From: Dendrolimus kikuchii
Taxonomy: Eukaryota > Arthropoda > Insecta > Lepidoptera > Lasiocampidae
Length of the DNA stretch: 64,000 bases
Assembly (NCBI GenBank): GCA_019925095.2
Contig: CM034408.1
Span: 4,217,001-4,281,000, forward strand
Direction: 5' to 3'
Position numbers and translations under genes: made by a program. This document shows, in pieces, positions 34,231 to 45,043 of this stretch (its first letter is position 1; each line of letters opens with the position of its first letter). The notes under the pieces are model-generated. The model was not told where the DNA came from, searched no databases, and saw only the letters and a program-made list of their open reading frames with translations.

Positions 34231-34350
34231 GTGATCAGAAGGCTGGTGCGGGAACGCATCAGTACGGCGATCCAGCGAGGAAACGTAGCCAGCCTTCTGG
34301 GCACCTTACCCATAGAAGACGGTGATCTAGGCTCAGTATTCTACTTATAG
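34231..34350 (+). mobile_element. Transposon-derived ORF end, family uncertain
   Basis: After CTATTCAG the frame reads VIRRLVRERISTAIQRGNVA then SLLGTLPIEDGDLGSVFYL and stop. I associate '(R)IS.AIQRGN..S(L/V)LGT' with C-termini of lepidopteran retroelement ORFs but cannot name the clade. Confidence 0.35.
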
Positions 34351-35115
34351 TCTTAAAGGACTATGGGTAGAATACAATACAAATAAGTTAAGTTTTCTTT
34401 TATTGTATTAGATTATTTATAAATTTCTTCATTGGACATATATTATAATATTCATCATCATCATCATTATAATATTATTCTTAAAAAATATATTTTACAT
34501 GTTAAAAAATGTATAACTGGAATTCATGCTCGATTCCCAACGTAATTTTCAGAGCTTCTTAGGGACAAAGCAACTATCCTGAAAATTTGAAGCAAATCAA
34601 AGTTCCGACTTGAATAGTTTCATAAAAACTATATCAGAGTAATTAAAGAGAGTTAGGGCAGATATCAACAGAATACACCTACAGAAAAAATATCTGCTGT
34701 TATTTAATGGTTTACTTGCAATTTTGTAAATTTGAGAGCGTTTTGAAAACAGCTAAAAGTTTACTAAAACAGTGGTCCAGAAGGAAGCTTTCAGTTAAGT
34801 CTGATATAAGTTTAGAGCAAATATCTATATTTTCTTTTTTTTTGTAGTGGGCTCACAGAGAAAAGTGCAGTTTGAAGGGAGTCTCTAAATTAATATATAG
34901 AAGCTGAGATACAAAATTTTAAAAATGACTAAATAATTGACTTTTTCGAATTTAAAAAAAATCTCCAGCGGCCGCATGCCATCGTATCGGGCTCTAATTT
35001 TCGCGACAATCCCCACTTCTTGTCTACTTTCAAGGAAAAAATCACCATCAAAATCTCTAACCCAAGTGCATACACTTTCGTCGAAAACTAATAGACCTGC
35101 CCATATATATAAACG
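34351..35115. other. Non-coding; small (ATC)n
   Basis: CATCATCATCATCATT at 34452-34467. No gene. Confidence 0.4.
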
Positions 35116-35312
35116 ACTAGCGGCCCGGTGCGGTTTCACCCGCGCTCTGTCCCTCTCCCGTTGTATATAGCGTCATGTTACATAGCCTATGACACTACTT
35201 GTTAACGTAGCTTTCCAACAGTAAAATATTATTTCAAATCAGTTTAGTAGATCCAGAGATTGCCCCCTACAACGTCACAAACTTTACCTCTTTATAATAT
35301 TAGTATAGAATA
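35116..35312 (+). mobile_element. 'ACTAGCGGCCCGG' interspersed repeat
   Basis: CTAGCGGCCCGGTGCGGTTT start; ATAGCCTATGACACTAC; AATCAGTTTAGTAG; ends CTTTATAATATTAGTATAG. A complete short copy. Confidence 0.65.
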
Positions 35313-35388
35313 TAGATGATATAATTGTATACATCCGTCCGTGGATCAGACTTTGTCTTCAAGAATGAAGTTAAGTAGATTTTTTTTT

Positions 35389-35624
35389 TATAATAATAAT
35401 CGGCAGACAAACACACATATTGTACATCCCCAAATTAAGCAATTTACGCTTGTGTTATGGGTAATATACAACAGACTACTCTGGGACCGATTTCAGATAC
35501 CCAGACCATAGTAAATAACGGAGAAAATACGTTTCCGAAATTTACTATACCAGGAATCGAACGCAGAGGCGTTGTAGTGAGGTACGCCGGCAATGCCTTA
35601 GCCCGCTCAGCCACAGAGGCCGTC
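35389..35624 (-). mobile_element. tRNA-derived SINE, copy 3
   Basis: (ATT)n/T-rich tail at left; minus-strand head GACGGCCTCTGTGGCTGAGC at the right; body CCATAGTAAATAACGGAG. Confidence 0.75.
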
Positions 35625-36210
35625 AAATATGTAATTTAAAAACTAATTAAAACTTGTAAGATCACAATGATGTATCTTTAATGATTATTTTATTTAATTA
35701 ATATGATTTCTATTCTTTTATTTAAGCGAGATAGTAGCTCCCAAAGTGTTAAAACTACCCCCCTATTTTTTAACTTACGAAGTGGAAAATTCTGAAAAAA
35801 TTGGATTGTAGAGCTTAAAGAAAAAACATCGATTTGAACAACATTCGTTGAGTAATTTTTGAGGTTATGCGTTTTTCCATTTTTTTTAATATGGTTTCGT
35901 TATCAAATGAAGAAAATGGAGGACGTTCAATGTGCATGGTTTGACACGCACTTGACAGATTTCTTAACAAATGATGTCGTCATACAGGAAAGATTTGAAA
36001 TTATTATGAAGGCCTACAGATTCGTCATTGCCAATGAATAATTTATCACATTCATCCTGTGGTAGCCTAACCTAGATCAAGCGTATGCGCAGATTACAAA
36101 TTAATCAAAATGTTTTTAACAATACTATGTGTCACACGTGGAAAACCGACATATGTTGCCAGGGTTAAAAAAAAATATTTTATGAAATAAAAGAAGCAAC
36201 ATTTATAAAA
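35625..36210. other. Non-coding with one open frame of unknown meaning
   Basis: 35859-36041 is open for 60 residues; its part KKMEDVQCAWFDTHLTDFLT looks compositionally protein-like but matches no family I know. No splice or promoter support. Confidence 0.3.
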
Positions 36211-36211
36211 T

Positions 36212-36430
36212 ACTAGCTGTGCCCGCGACGTCCCCGATTTTGAAACATTCTTCATTGGTGCTCCGCTCCTATTGGTCTTAGCGTGATGATATATAGCCTA
36301 TAGCTTTCCTCAATAAATGTGGTATGTAATACTGAAATAATTTTTCAAATCAGACCAGTAGTCCCTGAGATTAGCGCGTTCAATCAAACAAACAAACAAA
36401 CTCTTCAGCTTTATATATTAGTATAAGATT
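36212..36430 (+). mobile_element. 'ACTAGCTGTGCCCGCGAC' interspersed repeat
   Basis: ACTAGCTGTGCCCGCGACGT start; 'GGTGCTCCGCTCCTATTGGT' block shared with 41831-41910 and 60812-61000; ends TTATATATTAGTATAAG. Confidence 0.65.
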
Positions 36431-36955
36431 TTAAAAGAGAACATTCTTTTAAATATACAGACACAGTTCGCGCCAAGCGTTGCAGCTTTTTCTAATTATG
36501 TGTAAAAACTGTCCAGTAACTAATTTAAAAAGTACCTTTTGCTCAGCCATATTTCGTTAGCTAAAAGTTGGCAATTGGCATATAGTTATCCTGGACTATA
36601 ACAATGTACATAAACATTACATTACTCTTTCTCAATTCAAATGTAAAACACCAAGCTTCTTGTATGCGAACCAACAACTTTCAAATTTTTTTTTTAATCA
36701 CACTGAATGCTGCCGAAGAATATTCTTTTTAAGTTATACATATGTACATTGTAGATACTTATAAATAAGTCTAATTCCTACTATATGAATACCGCTTATA
36801 CCCTTTCCAAGCATTTATTTTACTTTTGACAACTCGATGACGGAACAATTAGTAATGTCCTAATGCGTTACCGACTCGATTTGTTACAAAACATCGACTT
36901 CATTTCTTTATAAATAAGTTTTAATCAATTTAACTTCCGTATATATTTTTGCTAA
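36431..36955. other. Non-coding, nothing recognised
   Basis: AT-rich spacer. Confidence 0.35.
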
Positions 36956-36967
36956 AAATACAATATA

Positions 36968-37407
36968 CATACATACATAACTTCACGCCAATTCCCTTGC
37001 GGGGTAGGCACGAACAACAGAGCGCCATTTAGGCTTATTCTTCACATCTCACTTGCTTCTTTGACATTCATAACTCTTGTCATGCACGCTCGTCTGTTCT
37101 TAAGGCTCCTGACATCACCTTCGGCTAGTACGCGATCAATTTGATCATGGAAGGTGTGTCGTGGCCTTCCACGACTTCTGCATCCATCCACTTTTGCATT
37201 GTATATCTGTTTAGTTGTTCTTTCATCGTGCATTCTTTCCACATGCCCGAACCACCGAAGCATCCCTTTCCTTGCCTTCACCCCGACACTCTCTTTCAGA
37301 CCAACTCTCTTTCTTACTTCGGTATTACGAACGCGGTCCGCGAGCGTCACTCCGCAGATTTTGCGCAGTGCTCGCATCTCGACCGCGTTTACTCTACTTT
37401 CATGCTC
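36968..37407 (-). mobile_element. RTE-type LINE, 3'-end insertion
   Basis: 440 bp. Minus frame: VEMRALRKICGVTLADRVRN, GMLRWFGHVERMHDE, GRPRHTFHDQ. (CATA)n at its left is the tail. Target duplication TACAATATA (36959-36967, 37408-37416). Confidence 0.85.
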
Positions 37408-37416
37408 TACAATATA

Positions 37417-38220
37417 ATACAATATAGTGTAATAAATATACCCATATAATAAATATATTCAATGAACATATTTTACATATATTAGATAAGCTATTTTATA
37501 AGGACTTATAATAATTGCAGTATTAACTTGCTTTAAAGTAGAACATTTTTTATTTTCAAATCGATTACTTTCGATTTATTTACGTATTGTGTCGATTGTT
37601 TAATAGTCTGTGCGTTACATGACTCACAGACATCACTATTACGTCACCCACAACAATAGAGTACGACAATTATGTGATTTGTATCATATGGACTTTACTG
37701 TCAAGAAATATGTAATTTGATAGACGTGCAAACGTCTAAAGTAAAATAAACGTTTGGAAACCATATCGTTGTTACTGCTGTTTTAAAATAGCTGCAAGAA
37801 ATTCCCAATTATTATGTGCTAGATGAACCTTTTATCGGTCTTCGATATGTGAAGCCACTTGACCACTACAAAATAAAATCCTATCATTTCACTTAAACCT
37901 GAACACCTGGCAATACCGAAATCCACCGAAAACACAACTAAATGCGAAGGATTTCCTATTACATGAAAACAAGTGCACAAAATGCAAATTTTTACAGTAT
38001 TGTTCTATTGTTTAGTCAAATAATGTGGGTCATAATAATGAGGTTATATCGCAAAGAACCTAATTTGCAAATCGTATTTTTGAAGAATAAAAGAGTTTTT
38101 ATTAGCAATACATTTCCGTACTACACTTTAAACATAAATTTACAAGTATTTTTTATTGCCTAAGCAGGCAGGTTAAACACGCAGATTATGGAAACTGGTT
38201 AACTTTTGCAACGCCAGGAT
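37417..38220. other. Non-coding, nothing recognised
   Basis: AT-rich. The ORF at 37942-38163 has no coding features. Confidence 0.4.
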
Positions 38221-38221
38221 C

Positions 38222-38368
38222 TTGCCAGGTGGTAGGGCATTTGCCCGTCTGGATGATTACCACCCCTGATCTAAAGTATGCCGCCATAACAACCTTGAGT
38301 TCTGTTCTGGCATTACCTGCTGTTAGTGGGCCGTCTACCTGTTGAACTCATGCATTAAAAAAATAAAA
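38222..38368 (+). mobile_element. Family A fragment
   Basis: GCCAGGTGGTAGGGCATTTG to GGGCCGTCTACCTGTTGAAC and an A-rich tail. 5' third missing. Confidence 0.6.
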
Positions 38369-38619
38369 AACAATACGCCGCCAGTCTTGGGGAAATTTTA
38401 TGACAGCCTTCATAAACAATCTCATATCGTAGCGCAAGGGAAATACCTTCCCGGTTGCTCTTTCAGGCATAGATGACTATTGACAGGATGCATAATAGCC
38501 CAATATAAACAAATTGAATAAAATTGACAATAAACGCAAGACTTAAAAATAAATTAAATTATAAATAAATTACACTACAAAAAACTTAGAAATTAAATAC
38601 TATATTATAAACATATTTA

Positions 38620-38705
38620 CAAGTAAAAGGTGAAGTCCAGAACGCTATCGGTGGGGAGCGTTCCCGAAATGCTGGCCGCATTCCCAACGCAAGAGTTATT
38701 TCTTT
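38620..38705. repeat. Repeat shared with 43.06-43.14 kb
   Basis: GGGGAGCGTTCCCGAAATGC and GGCCGCATTCCCAACG match GGGAACGTTCCCAAAAGG and GGCGGCGTTTCCACG at 43100-43137. Identity unknown. Confidence 0.45.
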
Positions 38706-39225
38706 TATAGTTCGGTTTAAAAATGTTTCTTATAGTAAAATGGGAAGCCATGTAGTATTTAGTAAATTTGCAGGCTTAAGTCTTGTTCTGCAGAAAGACA
38801 TTCCAGGCCACATTTCGAAAATCGCATTGTGGAATTGCAAAATGTCAAGATGTACTTACTGGTAGGTGCATGATATGGTAAAAGGTTCGATGGTATTTGA
38901 AATTAAAATTTTAACCTTCCAGGCACCCTAGCAATGGGGGGTATCAATGTACATAAAGTAGCATTTCACCTCGATGAAAAATATTGGGTTACCTTTTCTT
39001 ATGGAATTCTTTATCTAGAGACTCCCTGATAAATATCACGTAGTCTTTTGTAATCTAACATGACAATGGTTAGACTATGACTCGTTTGTGGTCTAATTTC
39101 AATCAGCTCCATAATTTTAATCATCACTTTGTATTGCCGAAGCGGGTGTCCACGTGCGTGATGAATTGATGATATATGTAGGAAACCTATGGAAATGAAA
39201 CGTCAATAAAAAATGCGTGCCACTG
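38706..39225. other. Non-coding, nothing recognised
   Basis: AT-rich spacer leading to the CRE/YY1/DRE cluster. Confidence 0.35.
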
Positions 39226-39301
39226 TGACGTCATTTGGCCACTAAACATGGCGGTTTTAGTGCTGTCCAGAAGATTTTAATGTTATTAGGTTTTATCGAT
39301 A
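39226..39301 (+). promoter_or_regulatory. Promoter-like cluster: CRE, YY1-like and DRE motifs
   Basis: TGACGTCA (39226-39233), AAACATGGCGG (39244-39254) and the DREF element TATCGATA (39294-39301) lie within 76 bases. In insects DRE with YY1/Pho-like sites marks TATA-less housekeeping promoters. No coding exon was recognised within 300 bases on either side, so the transcript (if any) may begin with a non-coding exon or be non-coding. Confidence 0.45.
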
Positions 39302-39571
39302 AACGTCCTTGGCTCATTTTATTTTCAATATTATTGAGTATTAATTATTTGTAGAATTTATACTTTAATAGGAAGTAAGTATATTGTTATGTGCAAAGAT
39401 ACTTTGATTTAGATGTGTGAAATCTAAGACAAGTTCGTGTTTCAAATTTATCAAGTAAACGATATGACGATTTTTAAAAGTTGCTACACTGATTTGATAA
39501 AGTTGTTGTTTGACAACACAGTGACCACAAAACATAAACATATGGCGTAGTACAGTGCCATCTGCCCATCT

Positions 39572-39683
39572 CTAGCATGCTAAATTTTATCGTCGTTTCA
39601 TATGTTGCCGTCTCGCTCGCACTTGCGTATATGCCGGAAAGGGATGGAAGCTTTATGTCGGCGATAAAACGTTAGCATGCTAG
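39572..39683. mobile_element. Short MITE with ~20-bp terminal inverted repeats
   Basis: Ends CTAGCATGCTAA...TTTTATCG face each other with two internal mismatches; the terminal TAGCATGCTA is itself palindromic. About 110 bp, non-coding. No clear target duplication was found. Confidence 0.55.
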
Positions 39684-39692
39684 CTAGCTATG

Positions 39693-39768
39693 CTGTTTTG
39701 GATATCAAAATAAGAGTACGTGTTTTTCCTATGAAAAACACGTACTCTTATTTTGATATCCAAAACAG
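39693..39768. repeat. Perfect inverted repeat, 36-bp arms, 4-base loop
   Basis: Arms 39693-39728 and 39733-39768 are exact reverse complements with loop CTAT. The arm starts CTGTTTTGGATATC. No mismatch in 36 pairs. Confidence 0.95.
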
Positions 39769-39774
39769 ATTAAT

Positions 39775-39830
39775 TAGATTGTAATAGAGAGGTAAGTAGT
39801 CTAAACTACTTACCTCTCTATTACAATCTA
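39775..39830. repeat. Second perfect inverted repeat, 26-bp arms, 4-base loop
   Basis: Arms 39775-39800 and 39805-39830 are exact reverse complements with loop CTAA, six bases (ATTAAT) after the previous hairpin. Unrelated in sequence to it. Confidence 0.95.
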
Positions 39831-40172
39831 TTTTAATTGTGTTGCTGACTCTAAAGTCCGTAACACATTACCGCAACGCACCTCAAGATAGGTGCGCTGC
39901 ACCATAAGTGAGAGTGATTCAAATTTTAAACTTATTAAGGGCCGCGTGATAAAAAAAAACAAAACACCTTCAGAACATTTATTTAATAAAAAACGTCATT
40001 CCTTATGACTTACGCTCTAAAATCACTTAATTATTAAAAATTTAACGAATTTACAATAGTTTTTATTAAAGTAAAACTAATAAAGGCATAAGTTTATAAT
40101 ATGAGTTTTATTTGTACCTTAGATGTTTTACATGGAATACAAAATTCAAAGAAGTGACACCATCAGTTTTGG

Positions 40173-40178
40173 TTTATT
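40173..40178 (-). terminator. Candidate poly(A) signal of the THAP gene
   Basis: AATAAA on the minus strand, about 80 bases past the stop codon. A second AATAAA occurs at 39978-39983. Either could end the transcript. Confidence 0.4.
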
Positions 40179-40258
40179 CCTCTAAAGATGTCAAAGCATA
40201 TTACTTTTATCTAAGTAGGTTCAATAGCTTCACTATAAAGAGTCTGTATATACAAAAT

Positions 40259-41474
40259 CTAACATCTTCTCTTGAAGCTAAAGAACAGCAGAATCCTTAA
40301 ATGTGCAGCATTTACCAAGGTAGAGGTGTCAGGACCGGCCAAAACAGGAATTGTTTCCAACTGATTTTCTTTTAATATGCCAGTTTTATGTTGGCTGGCA
40401 TGTCGCTGCAAAATATTGAAATATTAGTTTAGAATAATTGTGTCCACAGTATTTTTTTCATAAAATTTGCTTAAATTATGACATTATTATTCAAATTGGG
40501 CAAATACATTTCTTGGATGGAATCACAGCCACAAAACCCATAAGTTTTTCTAAAATGGTTATATAGAATGAGAATGACATAGACTACAACTAGTAACTAG
40601 CATATCAGTAATAAGGTAGCAGCAACAAGTATATCAAAGGCTAAAAGTGAAAGTACAAATTTCAATTATACGAGCAGTCTCCATGAGTGTGAGAGGCACG
40701 AGAAGACATATTAAGGCCTTCGACTGCGAAGACGGAGCAGGAATTATATAATAAGCCGACAGTCCAACGACTATCCTGCTGATCATCGTCCCACCATACA
40801 AAACTTGTATATTAATTTTGATCCTTTTATAGCACGTTTTGTTATAAAATAATATGTATGTATTAAAATATGTATATAATTTAAAAAAAGTATATCAATA
40901 CTAACTATAAAAGTATATACAGTATTAACTTACTCTTACAAATTTGAAGGGCACGGCATCATCTCGTAGTCGAGTCACATCCAGAGTTTTGTTGAAACAT
41001 TTATCATCAAAATGTAGCGAGCAAATATAAATATATTTTGCATTTGGCTTTATATTTTCCATTCCAATGGCTTCCAGCCACTTTTTCTTTATACGCTCAT
41101 TTCTTGGGATCCTATAAAATATGTTTTAATTATTATTTTTGTATGTTTTAAGCGGGGTAGCATGATAAAATAAGAAATTTTATATAAGCAATCATATTAT
41201 ATCGATATCAAAGTCGATAAATAATGTACAACCCCAGCTAATAAATTAACATTATTTAAGCGTAAAAATATAGTTAAATAAGTTAAATCCATTCATGACC
41301 TATAACTGCACATAAGAACCTTGCTAATTATAATGAAAATCTTCCTTTATTTTCCCGGAAACATTAACAATAAGCAATATTTTTAATGTTATTTACAGCG
41401 TACCTGTGTATGGTTAAAGATGACTGATTTGGTGTTTTTCTTATGCCGCACCCTATTACACTGCACACGGACAT
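40259..41474 (-). CDS. THAP-domain zinc-finger protein, three short exons
   Basis: Reads right to left: exon 1 41474-41404, exon 2 41111-40940, exon 3 40405-40259; 390 bases, about 129 residues. Exon 1 ends CACAG|GTACGC and exon 2 follows TTTTATAG; the split codon AG|G restores Arg24. Exon 3 follows TTTTGCAG and ends in TAG. Two exon 2 donors six bases apart (GTAAGA at 40939 or GTAAGT at 40933) are both in frame. Residues 1-81 form a C2CH THAP finger: Cys4, Cys9, Cys54, His57, with Pro26, Trp35, Phe58 and the terminal AVPF box (76-79), matching the family rule Cys-x(2-4)-Cys-x(35-53)-Cys-x2-His. THAP fingers bind DNA, and the class includes both transcription factors and transposase-derived proteins. 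The 48-residue tail has no recognised domain. It could be a real small gene or a shortened relative of a P-element-type THAP protein; intact splice sites favour a gene. Confidence 0.82.
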
Positions 41475-41604
41475 ATCTGCGACGTAATTATTTATATTTG
41501 GCTTCAATTATTTTAAATCACAAGCAAAATATTGAAAGATAATTAGTTATTTTCATTTATACCACGACTTTTTGACAGGACAAGTACCGGGTGCACTGAC
41601 TGAT

Positions 41605-41640
41605 AATGACATTTGGTGCACTAAACATGGCGGATTTTCG
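41605..41640 (-). promoter_or_regulatory. YY1-like motif upstream of the THAP gene
   Basis: CACTAAACATGGCGG is centred about 150 bases before the THAP start codon. The core AAACATGGCGG resembles a YY1/Pho site. A near copy lies at 39238-39254 beyond the 3' end of the gene. Confidence 0.4.
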
Positions 41641-42515
41641 GCCTCATTAGGTATTTACGTATATTCATGTTCCACTTTATGTACGCACTGAAATACTGTT
41701 ATATTGTTTTCCTGCGAGTTACAGTGCTGAGTAAGAACGAGATAGATATATGTTTATGTGTGTGCCTTCAAAATGGATGCTATTTGTATAAGCAATTGTA
41801 CGTATAGAACAATATGTCGCGTCCCTATTATAGAAGGCTGATAGGCTCTGTTGTTCATCTCGCTAAGACCAATAGGAGCGAAGCACCAATGTATGTATTA
41901 AATCGGGGAGTCGATTGTAAATAAAATATTATAAAATACACGTCATAAATAAATATAAACTAGAAAAATATGACAATAACTGTTGCATCCTTAATTTGAG
42001 CTAATCTACTTCGAAATCGAGTCGTACCGCGGACTAAAATATGTTTTGTGCAAATATGTAAGTATGCTGTTTACTTTATAAATTTATTAACATCATTTTA
42101 TACTTATAAAATAATTTTCTCTAAATTATTATTTAATTTACATAAATTGGAGCTAATTATTTACTATCATCAGGGACAAAAAAATACTAGCTGCTAGAAT
42201 GCCATAGAAAAAAAATTACTTGACATATCATATGTAACGTACGTGATGACGTTTCATCAGATTTAGATATGGATTTAACGCCTGATTTAATTTCAGAAGT
42301 AGTTGTTTGTTTAACTAATCAGTTTTTATTTACTTTCCTCATATTCGAAAGGAAAAGCAAAGTGTTGACCTCGGGTGAAAGGCCTATTTAGGCACTCGAA
42401 TTATTAGCACCTTCGCTACGCTCGTGCGCCAAACAATCTCGTACCTAAATAGGTCACTTTAACCTCTCTTGTAACAATCTACTATTTTTCTCGAGGACCA
42501 ATATATTCATAGGGC
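41641..42515. other. Non-coding with partial ACTAGC repeat
   Basis: 41831-41910 (minus) holds GCTAAGACCAATAGGAGCGA and GTATTAAATCGGGGAGTCG, an end of the interspersed repeat. The rest is unassigned. Confidence 0.4.
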
Positions 42516-42517
42516 AT

Positions 42518-42843
42518 CCAGGAATTGCGTCACGCGTAAAGGGGGGAGGGTGTCGAAGAAGTGTGACATTGTGTGACGATTTGAACTATTTACGACCAAC
42601 TTCAAAATATATCGAACTATATGTGCTCATAGCATAGAGAATAAATTATTAAAAAATAATTTAAATGGAAATAAAACTGATTACGGAATTGCTGTTTTAA
42701 TTTAATAATTTCTTGGTGTAAAATTGCAATATATAAGATGTCACACTTAGGATGGAGGATGATGAATGTGACCATCTGTGACAGGGATAGGGGAGGGGTA
42801 AAAAATACCCGAAATTCGTGTGACGTAATTTGTGGATGGCCCG
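42518..42843. mobile_element. MITE with 'GGGCATCCA..AATT.CGTCAC' ends
   Basis: Left GGGCATCCAGGAATTGCGTC and right reverse complement GGGCCATCCACAAATTACGT match at most positions over 25 bases; G-runs follow each end. About 325 bp, non-coding. Target duplication not clear. Confidence 0.6.
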
Positions 42844-43059
42844 TAAGTTGGAAACAAAACTTATAGTTTTGCAAAATAAAATTTTGTTCGGAAAACAAAC
42901 AGTTTGTAACTAAATTATTTGCTATTTATAAACTAAAACCATTTAATTGTTTTATTCCACAAATATATTTTTTTAAACTTAAATCAGTCAACTACAAACT
43001 ATACTATAAACTATATAAAAACTAAAACTAAATAAGAAAGGGAAAAGTGCCTAAAGATA

Positions 43060-43140
43060 AGTTATTGGTCCCAAACCACTGTCATTTACCGGGAACGTTC
43101 CCAAAAGGTTGGCGGCGTTTCCACGTTTTACAGCATTGTT
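43060..43140. repeat. Repeat shared with 38.62-38.70 kb
   Basis: Contains the palindrome GGGAACGTTCCC and GGCGGCGTTTCCACG. Confidence 0.45.
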
Positions 43141-43630
43141 TATATATTATTAGTTACATATCTTGCCTTCTTTGCTTTACTAAACAATTACGAAATTATA
43201 ATAACGGACTAAAATGAAAAATAAATTAGAATATTAAAAAAATATGACCGACTAACCCGCTAATATTTGAAACCAGTGTTTGACCAAAAGATTTTTTAAC
43301 ATTAAACAAATCTATATCGCGGAAGCAACTAAAAGATCGATCCAACGAACACAATTAAAACAAGGGTTTGCCCTTAGAGAGTTTAGTAATTGTACTGCCA
43401 GTTATTCTATCCAGTGTAAAGTATTGATGAATAAATAAATATTAAAATAATCTGGACACGTAACAAAGAGCCTTAGTCAAATTATGGATCATTACCTGAC
43501 GCCGACGGAGAAAATTCTTGTGGCAGCTCAAAAAGCATATTCCACCGAGAAGTTACCATTTTCAACACAGACAATTTTTCTTTCTTAAAAATAATCAATA
43601 TCCTACACGTATTCTTCATTTTTCTTTACT
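43141..43630. other. Non-coding, nothing recognised
   Basis: AT-rich spacer. Confidence 0.35.
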
Positions 43631-43635
43631 AATCT

Positions 43636-44060
43636 ATACTTAATATTATAAAGAGGTAATCTCTGGATCTAGTAAACCGATTTTAAAAATTCTTTTACTG
43701 TTCTAAAGCTACGTTAACAGGGAGTGTCATAGGCTATATAACATGATGCTATATACCACGGGAGCGGGACAGAGCGCGGGTGAAACCGCGCCGGGCCGCT
43801 AGTATTTTATAAAGAGGAAAGATTTGTATTTTTGTATGTTTGTAACGAATAACGATAATAACGAATCTGTTGTTCGTGCCTACCCCGCAAGGGAACTGGC
43901 GTGAAGTTATGTATGTATGTATGTAACGAATAAACTCAAAAACTACTGGAGCGATATCAAAAATTCTTTCACCATTATAATGCTACATTATCTCAAATTA
44001 ATATAGGCTATATAAAATTTTAATAATGTAACCCAAGGTGTAAAAGAATTACTGTTTGAG
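43636..44060 (-). mobile_element. Two head-to-tail ACTAGC repeats, second interrupted by RTE
   Basis: First copy ends at GGGCCGCTAGT (43801); the second begins TATAAAGAGGAAAGATTTG and is split at 43853-43921 by an RTE insertion. Confidence 0.55.
43853..43921 (+). mobile_element. RTE-type LINE, 69-bp dead-on-arrival insertion
   Basis: Only the last ~57 bases of the element with the (TATG)n tail. Target duplication TGTAACGAATAA (43841-43852, 43922-43933). Confidence 0.85.
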
Positions 44061-44067
44061 TAGGTCC

Positions 44068-44172
44068 CGGGATTGTTTAGATTCACAATTAGACCCGGTA
44101 GGTGGCGCGGTAATTGGATTCTAGATTTTTATTTTTTTAGGGCAGGGCAATTTTTGCCGGAACCGCTAGTAA
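44068..44172 (+). mobile_element. 'GGCGCCACCTA' repeat copy
   Basis: GTAGGTGGCGCGGTAATTGG and GGGCAGGGCAATTTTTGCCG. Confidence 0.5.
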
Positions 44173-45040
44173 CAAATAAAGCGCAGAAGTTTATAAAAAT
44201 AAATCGGCACAGCACAACACTTATCATGTTACCGCCATAAATTGAAAATTCTAACACTTCTAATGTATAATGTATGCATAACTGTTACTAAGTCATTAAT
44301 CACACCGTACATAATCCCGTGCAGTCCAAAAAAATATTTAAACATCAACAAAAATATAAACAAATATAGTACAATGGCACGTAACAAAACACTGGATTGT
44401 TCCAGATAATATCAGGGCACGAATTAGGAATAAATCAATGGGGATGGGTTATCCCGTGAAACCCATTCATGGACTCAAAAACAACCCCCAATAAACGGGC
44501 CAATATTGACCCATTAAAGGGATATTCTTAGAAAAGACCACCTACGTCGACCACTTAAATATTGGTCAGTGATACAATTTTTTGCTCGAAAAACACATTT
44601 TATTACAGTCATTGTTTAGTGATATAATGACGTAATTTGTTTGTTATTTTGTTGTTTTCAACTGTTCGGTTCGGTGTGAATGCGGTTTGGGTTAAATAAT
44701 TTTTTTCTTAGCGACATGCCCAAAATGTTTCTGTTTGATAAAGATCACGGGCACATTCCTACTATCACTATCTCGTCAAAATCGCCAGACTCTATCGTCT
44801 CAATTATAGGTTTGCCTCGTTTCAGTATTCTGTTATTTCCAATGGCGAGCCGCTGGCATGCCACTATCTTTATAAATATTTATAAGCTGTTTTGTTTTTT
44901 TAGAATTTTTCTTATTAATTAATTGTTGTGCCGTGAATTAATTTGAAATTTGAACTTTGATAACATTGAAATAATTTTATAATTTAAAATTGTATTATAT
45001 GAAAATACTCAATTGTCTGAAATAAATGAATTATTATTAT
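44173..45040. other. Non-coding; unassigned sequence with protein-like frame
   Basis: On the minus strand, about 44870-44750 reads LAIGNNRILKRGKPIIETIE then SGDFDEIVIVGMCP, compositionally protein-like but unrecognised; probably old transposon. Confidence 0.25.
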
Positions 45041-45043
45041 ATT

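Noticed and set aside
37141..37449. Plus-strand ORFs with Ser/Leu/Phe-rich sequence (also at 56692-57184 and 63673-63945)
   Set aside because: Antisense of the RTE LINE; the same antisense reading recurs at each copy.
39693..39830. Ordinary microRNA precursors
   Set aside because: Pairing is perfect to the ends with 4-base loops; animal pre-miRNAs have bulges and larger loops. Kept as hairpins of unknown cause.
40112..40300. 62-residue plus-strand ORF
   Set aside because: Overlaps the THAP gene's last exon and 3' UTR in antisense.
44680..44922. 80-residue plus-strand ORF
   Set aside because: Hydrophobic, AT-rich, no start context; the opposite strand looks more protein-like but is also unassigned.
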